Shown here: positions 36,041 to 45,235 of the stretch, in pieces
Position numbering within the stretch: the stretch's first letter is position 1
Layout: each line of letters starts with the position of its first letter
Source: Dyella_B acidisoli
GTDB lineage: Bacteria > Pseudomonadota > Gammaproteobacteria > Xanthomonadales > Rhodanobacteraceae
Assembly (NCBI RefSeq): GCF_049532895.1
Contig: NZ_CP064031.1
Coordinates: forward strand, 4,278,001-4,342,000
DNA: 64,000 nt
Direction: 5' to 3'
Translations under genes and position numbers: made by a program
The notes under the pieces: model-generated
Told to the model about the DNA's origin: nothing
What the model saw: the letters and a program-made list of their open reading frames with translations, nothing else
Database searches by the model: none

Positions 36041-37045
36041 ATGACTACGCTCGCGCTGCCGCGGCTCGCCCTCACCGCCGGCGAGCCTGCAGGTGTCGGT
36101 CCGGAGTTGCTCGTTCGATTGGCCGCCACTTCGTTGGCGGCCAATTTCGTTGCGATCACTGATCGCGCCCTGCTTGAACGCGCTGCCACGCGTTGCGGCG
36201 CCTCGCTTCAATTAATCGACGACGACGGCGAAGCCATCACTCGTCGTCTACCGGGCACGCTGCGCGTTCGGCACGTGCCATTGGTGATGACCGAGGTGCC
36301 AGGCCAACCTGATCCACGCAACGCCCGTCACGTGTTGGACACGTTGAGCGAAGCTGCGAACGGCTGCATGGCTGGCCGCTACGCGGCCGTCGTCACGGCG
36401 CCACTGCAGAAGTCTTCAATCAATGACGCGGGTATACGCTTCAGCGGGCATACTGAGTTTTTCGCCGAGCAGAGCCGCGCCGACGTCGTGATGATGCTGG
36501 CCAGCCCGGAACTGCGCGTGGCACTGGCCACTACACACCTACCGCTGCATGCCGTATCGGCCGCCATTGACGCTGTGTCGCTGGAGCGCACCTTGCGTAT
36601 CGTGCATCAAGAGCTGTGTGCGAAATTCGGCTTCGATGCACCGCGCATCGCGGTGCTCGGGCTCAATCCGCATGCTGGCGAAAGCGGCCATATCGGGCGC
36701 GAAGAGATCGATACAATCATCCCTGTGATGAACAAGCTGCGCCAGGAAGGCATGCAGTTGCTCGGCCCCCTCCCCGCCGATACGGCTTTCGTGCCCGCAC
36801 AGCGCGAACGCTACGATGCAGTGCTGGCGATGTATCACGACCAGGCGCTGCCAGTGTTGAAGAGCGAAGCCTTCGATCGCACGGTCAACATCACGCTTGG
36901 CCTTCCCTTCATTCGTACTTCGGTGGACCACGGCACGGCACTGGATCTTGCCAGCACAGGCAAGGCCGATCCTTCCAGCTTGATCGCTGCGGCGCGCATG
37001 GCGCTGGATCTGGTCACGCGCAGCACCACCCATAAAAACCCATGA
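36041..37045 (+). CDS. pdxA: 4-hydroxythreonine-4-phosphate dehydrogenase
   Basis: 334 residues from ATG 36041 (MTTLALPRLALTAGEPAGVG). Family motifs: APLQKSSINDAGIRFSGHTE, LNPHAGESGHIGREEID, AMYHDQALPVLK and TSVDHGTALDLA, which include the metal-binding His and Asp. It catalyses an oxidation step in pyridoxal-phosphate synthesis. The stop overlaps the rsmA start (ATGA). Confidence 0.96.
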   Translation: MTTLALPRLALTAGEPAGVGPELLVRLAATSLAANFVAITDRALLERAATRCGASLQLIDDDGEAITRRLPGTLRVRHVPLVMTEVPGQPDPRNARHVLDTLSEAANGCMAGRYAAVVTAPLQKSSINDAGIRFSGHTEFFAEQSRADVVMMLASPELRVALATTHLPLHAVSAAIDAVSLERTLRIVHQELCAKFGFDAPRIAVLGLNPHAGESGHIGREEIDTIIPVMNKLRQEGMQLLGPLPADTAFVPAQRERYDAVLAMYHDQALPVLKSEAFDRTVNITLGLPFIRTSVDHGTALDLASTGKADPSSLIAAARMALDLVTRSTTHKNP

Positions 37046-37830
37046 ATGCTCCTGCCCGCCCCAAGAAAAGTTTCGGCCAGCACTTCCTGCACGAACGCCG
37101 TTACATCGAACGCATCGTCGCCGCCATCTCGCCCCGTCCGGATGATTTCCTGGTGGAGATCGGTCCCGGAGAAGGTGCACTGACCTTTCCGTTGCTGACG
37201 GTCGCCGGAAAGCTCACCGCCATCGAATTGGATACGGACTTGATTCCGGATCTGCAAGCCAAGGCGGTAGGCATCGGCGAATTATCGATCGTGCACGCCG
37301 ACGTGCTGAAAGTGGATTTCACCGCCATGGCACATCGCGCAGGTGTAACGCGATTGCGCATCGCGGGCAATCTGCCGTACTACATCTCCAGTCCGATCCT
37401 GTTCCATTGCGTCGAGCATTCGGCGGCGATTACCGACATGCACTTCATGTTGCAGAAGGAAGTGGTCGATCGCATGGCGGCGGAGCCCGGCAGCAAGGTA
37501 TATGGACGTCTATCTGTCATGTTGCAGCTCGCATGTCGCGTGGAGCCGTTGTTCGATGTGCCGCCCGGCGCATTCCGGCCACCACCGAAAGTGGATTCAT
37601 CCGTAGTGCGACTCGTACCGCTACCTGCTGGTGCGCGCCATGACGCCGATCCGGCACGTTTGTACGCAATCGTGAAGGCGGCCTTCGCACAACGTCGCAA
37701 GACGCTTGGCAATGCGTTGCGCCAGCTGATGGACGCCGATGCCATCCGAGCTGCGGATGTCGATCCCAAAGCGCGTGCCGAAACCCTGGCGCCAGGAGAT
37801 TTCGTCAGGCTCGCCAAGGCTCCCTGCTAG
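37042..37830 (+). CDS. rsmA: 16S rRNA dimethyladenosine transferase
   Basis: 262 residues. Begins RPKKSFGQHFLHERRYIERI and carries the SAM motif VEIGPGEGALTFPLL and the catalytic NLPYYISSPILF. It dimethylates A1518 and A1519 of 16S rRNA (KsgA). It overlaps pdxA by 4 nt. Confidence 0.97.
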   Translation: MNAPARPKKSFGQHFLHERRYIERIVAAISPRPDDFLVEIGPGEGALTFPLLTVAGKLTAIELDTDLIPDLQAKAVGIGELSIVHADVLKVDFTAMAHRAGVTRLRIAGNLPYYISSPILFHCVEHSAAITDMHFMLQKEVVDRMAAEPGSKVYGRLSVMLQLACRVEPLFDVPPGAFRPPPKVDSSVVRLVPLPAGARHDADPARLYAIVKAAFAQRRKTLGNALRQLMDADAIRAADVDPKARAETLAPGDFVRLAKAPC

Positions 37831-37925
37831 GGCGAACCGGGACAACGTCACCCGCACATCATATTGGGGTTCGGCTGGGCCGTACCCCAACCTACGCGGT
37901 GTTCCGACTCCGCTACAATGCGCCC

Positions 37926-38309
37926 ATGATCAAGAAATCTCCCTACACGATCGACGTGCAGGTGCAAACCCGCTTCGTCCCCGATCAGTCCGCCCCTAAC
38001 GAGAACCGCTACGTTTTTGCCTACACGATCAAGTTGCACAACGCGGGGGGCGTACCTGCACGCCTGCTCACCCGCCATTGGGTGATCACGGATGCCAACG
38101 GCAAGGTGGAGGAAGTGTTCGGCGAAGGTGTGGTGGGCGAACAACCGTGGATGCGTCCGGGTGATGATTATGAATACACATCCGGCGCAGTCCTGGAAAC
38201 GGCCGTCGGCACCATGCACGGCAGCTATCAGATGATGGCTGACGACGGTACGCGCTTCGAAACGCCCATCCCGGCTTTCACGCTTTCCATCCCTCGAACG
38301 CTGCATTGA
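37926..38309 (+). CDS. apaG: ApaG (DUF525) protein
   Basis: 127 residues from ATG 37926. IDVQVQTRFVPDQSAPNENR, YVFAYTIKLHN and LLTRHWVITDANG are the signature of this fibronectin-like small domain. Biochemical role poorly defined. It lies between rsmA and apaH, as in enterobacteria. Confidence 0.95.
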   Translation: MIKKSPYTIDVQVQTRFVPDQSAPNENRYVFAYTIKLHNAGGVPARLLTRHWVITDANGKVEEVFGEGVVGEQPWMRPGDDYEYTSGAVLETAVGTMHGSYQMMADDGTRFETPIPAFTLSIPRTLH

Positions 38310-38361
38310 TCGAGGATTCGTTTATGACGGGCGCGCGGCAGATCTTCGAGGTGATGCGCTG

Positions 38362-39210
38362 ATGGCCATCTACGCGATCGGCGATATCCAGGGTTGCTAT
38401 CCGGAATTGCAACGCTTGCTGGAGAAACTGCGCTTTGATCCGGCCGCAGATCGTCTGTGGTTCTGCGGTGATCTCGTCAATCGCGGCGGACAGTCGCTGG
38501 AAACGCTGCGCCTGGTTTATTCATTGCGCGACAACTCGGTGGTCACACTAGGCAACCACGATCTCAGCCTGCTCGCCATCGGGCAGCGCAAGCAGGATGC
38601 GCAGGCGCGCGTGAATCCGGAATTGCGTGAAGTGCTATTTGCAGAAGATGCGCCTACCTTGCTCGACTGGTTGCGCACGCAGAAGCTGCTCCATCACGAC
38701 GAGACGATCGGCTGGACCATGGTGCATGCGGGTCTGGCGCCGAGCTGGACGCTGAAACAAGCGCAGCGCTGCGCCATGGAAATCGAGCGCGAGCTGTCCA
38801 GTCCACGCCATCCGCGTTTGTTGAAGAATCTTTTCGGCAACCGGCCTGCGGCGTGGGCCAGCCGGCTGCAAGGCATCGAGCGCATGCGCGCGTCAATCAA
38901 TACGCTGACTCGTATGCGCTACTGCGACGTCAACGGCCGCATCGATTTCGAAAGTAAGGATGCACCCGGCACGCAAAAGCCCGGCATGTATCCATGGTTC
39001 GAAGTACCCGGTATGCGCAAGCGCGACGCGCGCATCGTGTGCGGTCACTGGTCAGCACTTGGGCGCTTTGCTGGCCTAGGCGTATACGGCATCGATACCG
39101 GTTGCGTATGGGGCGGCAAGCTCACCGCGATGCGCCTGGATTGCGAGGAGCCGCAGTACATCACAGTGGATGCGGAGCCGCACCGCAAGCGGACACCAGG
39201 CGAAGATTAA
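38362..39210 (+). CDS. apaH: Symmetrical diadenosine tetraphosphatase
   Basis: 282 residues. Metallophosphatase motifs AIGDIQGCYPELQRLL, FCGDLVNRG, VTLGNHDLSLLAI, MVHAGLAPSW and VCGHWSALG. It splits Ap4A into two ADP (and decaps Np4-capped RNA in E. coli). Last gene of the lptD run. Confidence 0.97.
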   Translation: MAIYAIGDIQGCYPELQRLLEKLRFDPAADRLWFCGDLVNRGGQSLETLRLVYSLRDNSVVTLGNHDLSLLAIGQRKQDAQARVNPELREVLFAEDAPTLLDWLRTQKLLHHDETIGWTMVHAGLAPSWTLKQAQRCAMEIERELSSPRHPRLLKNLFGNRPAAWASRLQGIERMRASINTLTRMRYCDVNGRIDFESKDAPGTQKPGMYPWFEVPGMRKRDARIVCGHWSALGRFAGLGVYGIDTGCVWGGKLTAMRLDCEEPQYITVDAEPHRKRTPGED

Positions 39211-39221
39211 GTGCTAGCTGC

Positions 39222-39256
39222 TCCCCCTCCCCGTCCTTAATCAAAGATGGGGAGAG
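39222..39256. terminator. Possible bidirectional terminator between apaH and secA
   Basis: Imperfect inverted repeat of CCCCTCCCCGTC and GATGGGGAGAGGGG with a short loop, between convergent genes. No T-run is visible. Confidence 0.4.
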
Positions 39257-39268
39257 GGGATCAGGCGA

Positions 39269-42001
39269 TCAGCTCAACTGCCCGTGGCAGTGCTTGTACT
39301 TCTTGCCCGAACCGCACGGGCACGGATCATTACGACCGACTTTCGGACCCGTCACGACCGGCTCAGCCGTCGCGGCCTCTTGCGACAGTGATGCAGGCGC
39401 ATCCATGCCCAGCGCGCCACCGGCCGGCGCACCGCCGCCAGTCGCTTGCATCTGGCGCGCCATGCGCTCAGCCAGACGCTGCTGTTCGGCTTCCATCGCA
39501 GCGACTTCCTCTTCGCTGCGGATGCGAATGCGCGCCAGCATCTGAGTCACCTCAGTCTTGATGCGCGCCAGCATCTGCGAGAACAGTTGGAAGGATTCGC
39601 GCTTGAAGGCTTGCTTGGGATCCTGCTGGGCATAGCCGCGCAGATAAATGCCCTGGCGCATGTAGTCCATGCTGGAAAGATGCTCCTTCCACGCATTGTC
39701 CAGCACGCTCAGCATGATGTGCTTTTCAAGCTGGCGCATGGTTTCTGTGCCGATCTGCGTTTCCTTCGCCTGGAACATATCTCCGACCAGCGTGCGCACA
39801 TGCTCCAGCATGGTGTTCGAATCGGCTTCGGATTGCTGTTCCAGCCACGGCTTGAGCTGGGCCGAAATGCCGAAGTCGCTTTCCAGTTCGCGCTCGAGGC
39901 CAGCGATGTCCCACTGTTCGTCGATGCTGTCGGCCGGCACATAGCGGCGCACCAGATCGTTGACCACGTCTTCGCGGATGTCGGCGATGGTGGCGGAGAC
40001 CTCTTCTTCTTCCAGCAACTCGTCACGCTGGCGATAGATCACCTTGCGCTGGTCGTTGGCAACGTCATCGTATTCGAGGAGGTTCTTGCGGATGTCGAAG
40101 TTGTGCTGCTCGACTTTGCGCTGCGCCTTTTCGATCTGGCGGCTGATCATGCGATCTTCCAGCGCCTCGTCTTCCTTCATACCGAAGCGCTTCATCCAGC
40201 GCACCAGGCCTTCGCCGCCGAAGATGCGTAGCAGGTTGTCTTGCAGCGACAGATAAAAGCGCGAGGAGCCCGGGTCACCCTGACGACCGGAACGGCCGCG
40301 CAGCTGATTGTCGATACGGCGGGATTCGTGACGCTCAGTGCCGACGATGTGCAAACCGCCGGCGTCGATGACTTGTTCGTGGCGTTTCTGCCACTCCGAC
40401 TTTACGCGTGCGCGGTCCAGGTCGCTGGCATCGTCACCCAGCGTGTGCAATGCCGCCTCCAGACTTCCGCCGAGCACAATGTCGGTACCACGGCCGGCCA
40501 TGTTGGTAGCGATGGTGACGGAGCCAGGCATGCCGGCCTGCGCCACGATGTGCGCTTCACGCTCGTGCTGCTTGGCGTTGAGCACTTCGTGCGGAATCTT
40601 TTCCTTGTTCAGCAGATTGGACAGAAGTTCGGACACGTCGATCGACGCAGTACCGACCAACACCGGCTGACCGCGGCGGTGGCAATCGCGGATGTCCTCG
40701 ATCACTGCCTTGTATTTCACGTCCTGGCTGAGGAACACCATGTCCGCATTGTCTTTGCGGATCATCGGCTTGTGGGTGGGAATCACCACCACTTCCAGAC
40801 CGTAGATCTGCTGGAATTCGTACGCTTCGGTATCGGCCGTACCGGTCATGCCGGCCAGCTTTTTGTACATGCGGAAGAGGTTCTGGAAGGTGACCGTGGC
40901 CAGCGTCTGGTTCTCACGCTGGATCGGCACACCTTCCTTCGCTTCAACCGCCTGGTGCAAGCCATCGGACCAGCGGCGGCCCGGCAGCGTACGGCCGGTG
41001 AATTCGTCGACGATGATCACTTCGCCATCGCGCACGATGTACTCGACGTCGCGCTGATAAATCGCGTTCGCGCGCAAGGCTGCATTGAGGTGATGCACGA
41101 TGGCGAGGTTGCGCGCGTCGTACAGGCTACTTTCCGAGTCGATGACCTTCGCCTGCTGCAGCAGCTCTTCCGCATGTTGCATGCCCTCTTCGGAGAGATG
41201 CACCTGCTTCTGCTTTTCATCCACCCAGTAATCGCCAGGGCCGTCTTCCACCGACTGGCGGGTCATGCGCGGCACGATCTTGTTCACCGCGATGTAGAGC
41301 TGCGGCGAATCCTCGGCCGGCCCGGAGATGATCAGCGGCGTGCGCGCTTCGTCGATCAGGATCGAGTCCACTTCGTCGACGATGGCGTAGTGCAGGCCGC
41401 GCTGTACGCGCTGATCCTTGGACAACGCCATGTTGTCGCGCAGGTAGTCGAAGCCGTATTCGTTGTTGGTGCCGTAGGTGATATCAGCGGCATAGGCAGA
41501 ATGCTTGTCGGCTTGATCCATACCCGGATACACCACGCCCACGCTCATGCCGAGGAAGTTGTACAGCTTCCCCATCTGGGCCGCGTCGCGCTTGGCCAGG
41601 TAGTCGTTGACGGTGACGACATGCGTGCCCTTGCCTTCGAGCGCGTTCAGGTACACCGGCGCCGTGGCCACCAGGGTCTTGCCTTCACCGGTGCGCATTT
41701 CGGCAATCCTGCCCATGTGCAGCACCATGCCGCCGATCAGCTGGACATCGTAATGGCGCATGCCGAGTACGCGCTTGGCGCCCTCGCGCACGACGGCGAA
41801 AGCTTCTGGCAGAAGCTTGTCCAAGGTCTCGCCATTGGCGATGCGTTGCTTGAATTCGTCGGTCTTGCCGCGCAGGGCCTCGTCGCTGAGCTTCTCGAAC
41901 TCAGGCTCCAGCGCGTTGATGCGCGCGACGGTTTTGGACAGCTGGCGCAGTACTCGTTCGTTACGGCTGCCAAATAGGCTCGTCAGGGCACGGTTAAGCA
42001 T
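39269..42001 (-). CDS. secA: Preprotein translocase ATPase SecA
   Basis: 910 residues from ATG 42001 (MLNRALTSLFGSRNERVLRQ); codons upstream of it are not family-like. Walker A MRTGEGKTLVA, Walker B region IVDEVDSILIDEARTPLI, GTDIVLGGSLEAALH and RGRSGRQGDPGSSRFYLSLQ are in order. The C-terminal tail ends in the zinc motif NDPCPCGSGKKYKHCHG, which binds SecB. It drives Sec export, including all the signal-peptide proteins in this window. Confidence 0.99.
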   Translation of the reverse strand: MLNRALTSLFGSRNERVLRQLSKTVARINALEPEFEKLSDEALRGKTDEFKQRIANGETLDKLLPEAFAVVREGAKRVLGMRHYDVQLIGGMVLHMGRIAEMRTGEGKTLVATAPVYLNALEGKGTHVVTVNDYLAKRDAAQMGKLYNFLGMSVGVVYPGMDQADKHSAYAADITYGTNNEYGFDYLRDNMALSKDQRVQRGLHYAIVDEVDSILIDEARTPLIISGPAEDSPQLYIAVNKIVPRMTRQSVEDGPGDYWVDEKQKQVHLSEEGMQHAEELLQQAKVIDSESSLYDARNLAIVHHLNAALRANAIYQRDVEYIVRDGEVIIVDEFTGRTLPGRRWSDGLHQAVEAKEGVPIQRENQTLATVTFQNLFRMYKKLAGMTGTADTEAYEFQQIYGLEVVVIPTHKPMIRKDNADMVFLSQDVKYKAVIEDIRDCHRRGQPVLVGTASIDVSELLSNLLNKEKIPHEVLNAKQHEREAHIVAQAGMPGSVTIATNMAGRGTDIVLGGSLEAALHTLGDDASDLDRARVKSEWQKRHEQVIDAGGLHIVGTERHESRRIDNQLRGRSGRQGDPGSSRFYLSLQDNLLRIFGGEGLVRWMKRFGMKEDEALEDRMISRQIEKAQRKVEQHNFDIRKNLLEYDDVANDQRKVIYRQRDELLEEEEVSATIADIREDVVNDLVRRYVPADSIDEQWDIAGLERELESDFGISAQLKPWLEQQSEADSNTMLEHVRTLVGDMFQAKETQIGTETMRQLEKHIMLSVLDNAWKEHLSSMDYMRQGIYLRGYAQQDPKQAFKRESFQLFSQMLARIKTEVTQMLARIRIRSEEEVAAMEAEQQRLAERMARQMQATGGGAPAGGALGMDAPASLSQEAATAEPVVTGPKVGRNDPCPCGSGKKYKHCHGQLS

Positions 42002-42192
42002 CGATCTTCCGGATCTGGAAACTGAAAGGGTGGCCGCCCGGCAAACCCGGACGGACAAAGGCTTGATGATACTAGGGTCCGCCGGCTATCCCAAACGCAA
42101 GAAAGCGCTAGCGTGCCGCATCAACGAGGCGCATCAACGGGGAAGGGGTGGCGGTACGGCGGCGCGCTTTCAAGGGCCACGCCGATGTTTGC

Positions 42193-43125
42193 TCAGCGAT
42201 GGTTCTTGACGTACGCCAGCGGATTGACGACACGTCCGTTGTACCAGACCTCAAAATGCACGTGCGAGCCGGTAGAACGGCCGGACGAGCCGGCCTCGGC
42301 GATCTCATCGCCCACGCGCACATGTTGGCCGGGACGCGCCAGCAGCTTGCTGTTGTGCGCATAGCGGGTCATGTAGCCGTTGCCGTGGTCGATTTCCACC
42401 ACGTTGCCGTAGCCATTGCGCACGCCGGCATAGGTGATCATGCCTTCAGCCACGGTGCGCACTGGGCTACCGTAAGGCACGGCGATGTCCAGGCCGGTGT
42501 GACGGGCAGCCATCCCATCGAAGGGGTCAGCACGTACGCCGAAATACGAAGAAATATAGCCATCTGCCGGCATGCCGGTGGGCTTTAGATTCGAATCGAT
42601 GCGCGCATTCAGCAGCAAACTCTGCATGGCGTTCAATTGCGCCTGCTGAGTCTCGAACTGGGTGGCCAGCTGGCTGATGCCGGCATCAAGCGTCTGCGGC
42701 AAGGCATAAGCGCTACTGCCGTCGGTCACTTCCACACCGCCCACCGGCGGCGGCTGATCGAAATTGAATTCGTTGCTGTCGAGCTTACCCACCTGCACCA
42801 GACGCTCGCCCAATGCATTGATGCGGGTAGCTTGAGCCTGCAACTGGCCAAGCTTGATGGCCAGCGCGTCGAGCTGCCGATGCGCGTCATCGCGCAGGTC
42901 ACCCAATTGCTTGTCCTGCTGCTTTACCTGTTGATGCAACGCGTTGATCTCTGCCATCGCGCGATCACGCGGACTGGCCACTGCCAACGCAACGCCAGCA
43001 CCGATGCTCGCCAGAGCGAGCACGATCGCAGCTCCGATACTCCATACACGCCAGCGCAAATGCGGGTTGGTGAGATCCAAGGTTTTGGGCACCTTCCCTG
43101 CGCGTGAGACGAGTATGATTTGCAT
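42193..43125 (-). CDS. M23-family LytM-domain protein
   Basis: 310 residues: short cytoplasmic N-terminus, one membrane helix (about 28-50), a coiled coil (about 53-110) and a C-terminal LytM domain with RHTGLDIAVPYG (H209, D213) and SHVHFEV (H288, H290). All zinc ligands are present, so it may be an active D,D-endopeptidase instead of a degenerate activator such as EnvC. Only 27 bp separate its start from that of divergent dciA. It sits between secA and the dcw cluster. Confidence 0.92.
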   Translation of the reverse strand: MQIILVSRAGKVPKTLDLTNPHLRWRVWSIGAAIVLALASIGAGVALAVASPRDRAMAEINALHQQVKQQDKQLGDLRDDAHRQLDALAIKLGQLQAQATRINALGERLVQVGKLDSNEFNFDQPPPVGGVEVTDGSSAYALPQTLDAGISQLATQFETQQAQLNAMQSLLLNARIDSNLKPTGMPADGYISSYFGVRADPFDGMAARHTGLDIAVPYGSPVRTVAEGMITYAGVRNGYGNVVEIDHGNGYMTRYAHNSKLLARPGQHVRVGDEIAEAGSSGRSTGSHVHFEVWYNGRVVNPLAYVKNHR

Positions 43126-43152
43126 GTCGTTACCGGTTTGAAGTTTTTACTT

Positions 43153-43632
43153 ATGCAGCGCGACGTTCCTACCTCTCACCGCACCGGACATGGGCCCCGA
43201 CCCATTACCGATGTCGGTCCTGTCGCTGCGCTGGCCAAACAGGCCGGCAAGCTTGAGGCATTGGACCGCGCACTACGCCAGACGTTGCCATCGCCCCTGC
43301 GTGAGCAGGTCAGATTCGCCAATCTCCGTGACGACCGTCTTGTATTCCTGGCTTCCTCGCCGGCTTGGGCATCGCGCCTACGTCTACAACAGACGCAGAT
43401 ACTCGCTGCCGCACGCGCCATCGGCGCGAATGCCAGCTCAATCATCGTGAAAGTGGCCCCCCTTCCTCCGCCTGACCCACAGCCGGAGCAATCAAAACCG
43501 CTTTCGACTGCTGCAGCCCTTCACCTGAAGGCCGCAGCAGGCTCCATCCATGATCCCGAATTACGAGCAATGTTCCTGGAACTGGCGTCCGTCGCCGAAA
43601 CGGCGAATTCCACCCCCTCCGCAACATCCTGA
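43153..43632 (+). CDS. dciA: DciA (DUF721) helicase-loading protein
   Basis: 159 residues from ATG 43153. The N-terminal DUF721 core ALDRALRQTLPSPLREQVRF, ANLRDDRLVFLASSPAWASR and LRLQQTQILAA is the KH-like domain of DciA, the ancestral DnaB loader of bacteria that lack DnaC. A Pro-rich linker and a helical tail follow. Position next to lpxC and secA is usual for this gene. Confidence 0.85.
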   Translation: MQRDVPTSHRTGHGPRPITDVGPVAALAKQAGKLEALDRALRQTLPSPLREQVRFANLRDDRLVFLASSPAWASRLRLQQTQILAAARAIGANASSIIVKVAPLPPPDPQPEQSKPLSTAAALHLKAAAGSIHDPELRAMFLELASVAETANSTPSATS

Positions 43633-43789
43633 GCTGCTGGTGCTTGTTCCGGGTAAAGGCGAGCAAGCCGCCTGCCCCGACACGGAAGCCGGTTTTATAC
43701 CACGGCATACCCCACCCAGGTCTCTATGACCTGTGGTCATAACGTGAACCCGGGGACGACAAAAGTGTGATCGTCATCACAAAAATGAA

Positions 43790-43822
43790 CAGACCGGGCT
43801 CAAAGACCCGGTCTGCAAGGGT
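43790..43822 (-). terminator. Rho-independent terminator of lpxC and the dcw cluster
   Basis: Perfect stem CAGACCGGG/CCCGGTCTG with an 8-nt loop, followed on the minus strand by TTCATTTTTG, 22 bp after the lpxC stop. Confidence 0.8.
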
Positions 43823-43837
43823 GACGCAAGCGATTTT

Positions 43838-44752
43838 TCAGATTGCCTGAGCGGGATGGGCGTAGGAGATCGGGGCGGTGGCCGGATCGTCCTGGTAGCT
43901 GACTTCTTCCCACGCGGAGGCATCGGCCATCAGCGTGCGCAGCAGCTTGTTGTTCAACTCGTGGCCCGACTTGTGTGCGTAGTAAGCACCGATCAGGCTG
44001 TGACCAAGCAGATAGAGATCGCCGATCGCATCGAGGATCTTGTGCTTGACGAACTCGTCTTCGTAGCGAAGGCCGTCTTCGTTGAGCACACGATAGTCAT
44101 CGAGCACCACCGCGTTATCCATCGAACCGCCGAGCGCAAGATTGTGTTCACGCAGCATCTCGATGTCGCGCATGAAACCGAACGTACGCGCGCGGCTCAC
44201 TTCTTTGACGAACGACGTGGTAGAGAAGTCGATCTCGGCGCGCGAAGTGCGCTTGGAAATGATCGGGTGATTGAACTCGATCGAGAAGCCGACCTTAAAA
44301 CCTTCAAACGGCTCGAAGCTGGCCCATTTATCGCCTTCCTGCACTTTCACCGGCTTTTTGATGCGGATGAAACGCTTCGGTGCGGACTGCTCTTCGATGC
44401 CCGCCGATTGCAGAAGGAAAACGAACGGACCGGCGCTGCCGTCCATGATCGGCACTTCCGGCGCAGACAGATCGACGTATGCATTGTCGATGCCCAAGCC
44501 CGCCATCGCCGACAGCAAGTGTTCCACGGTTGAAACACGTACGTCGCCATTGACCAGCGTAGTGGACAAACGTGTGTCGCCCACGTGATCGGGACGTGCA
44601 TGGATCTCTACCGGAGGATTGAGATCGGTGCGACGGAAGATGATGCCGGTATTCGGTGCCGCCGGACGCAACGTCATATAGACCTTGTCGCCGGTATGCA
44701 GACCGACGCCGGTGGCACGGATGATGTTCTTCAACGTACGCTGCTTAATCAT
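43838..44752 (-). CDS. lpxC: UDP-3-O-acyl-N-acetylglucosamine deacetylase
   Basis: 304 residues. MIKQRTLKNIIRATGVGLHT is the standard start. Zinc ligands lie in STVEHLLSAMAGLG (H78) and KHKILDAIGDLYLLG, with the catalytic His in YAHKSGHELNN. It carries out the committed step of lipid A synthesis. It is separated from ftsZ by 483 bp, so it has its own promoter. Confidence 0.98.
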   Translation of the reverse strand: MIKQRTLKNIIRATGVGLHTGDKVYMTLRPAAPNTGIIFRRTDLNPPVEIHARPDHVGDTRLSTTLVNGDVRVSTVEHLLSAMAGLGIDNAYVDLSAPEVPIMDGSAGPFVFLLQSAGIEEQSAPKRFIRIKKPVKVQEGDKWASFEPFEGFKVGFSIEFNHPIISKRTSRAEIDFSTTSFVKEVSRARTFGFMRDIEMLREHNLALGGSMDNAVVLDDYRVLNEDGLRYEDEFVKHKILDAIGDLYLLGHSLIGAYYAHKSGHELNNKLLRTLMADASAWEEVSYQDDPATAPISYAHPAQAI

Positions 44753-45235
44753 TTATTGGGTACCTATAGGGGCAGCAGCCAATTCGAGCTGGGATGCTAA
44801 CACAGTCTTAACCTGCGGAAAAACAAACCGTACCGTATTGAACGGACAATCCTTCATTTTCCTTTCATCAAATAATGCGAGTCATTCGCATCCCGATGCT
44901 GCAAGCACTATAGGTAAATCAAGTACTTGCGATTCGACACAGAATCCCGCGCCGGGGACGGGAAGATCCGGCAACGAGATTCTGGACTGGCGGCATGGAA
45001 TCCCACTCCACACCAGCCAATCGTGCGCCATCCTTAAGATCGCACCGCCTATCGCATTCAACGCATGAACACGACGCCAGCCGACATCAGTGACGTCCCC
45101 CTGCCGCAGCTGGCTATCCAGCCGCGAAAGGTGGCGGAAAGGGAGGATACCCTCCTCGCCCCGCACAGGGAACACTGACAAGTTAATGCGTCGTTAGTTC
45201 ATGCTCTCTCTACTTCTTCACATACTGAGTGCCTC
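44753..45235. other. lpxC-ftsZ intergenic region
   Basis: 483 bp without a convincing gene. A minus-strand frame (44882-45181) encodes 99 codons but has no ribosome site or recognisable motif. The A+T-rich part at about 44810-44880 is the likely lpxC promoter region. Confidence 0.4.

Noticed and set aside
40241..41977. 578-codon plus-strand frame
   Set aside because: Antisense to secA. His/Val/Ala-rich shadow of a GC-rich gene, with no ribosome site or family motif.
44882..45181. 99-codon minus-strand frame between lpxC and ftsZ
   Set aside because: No motif and no ribosome site. The region more likely holds the lpxC promoter.
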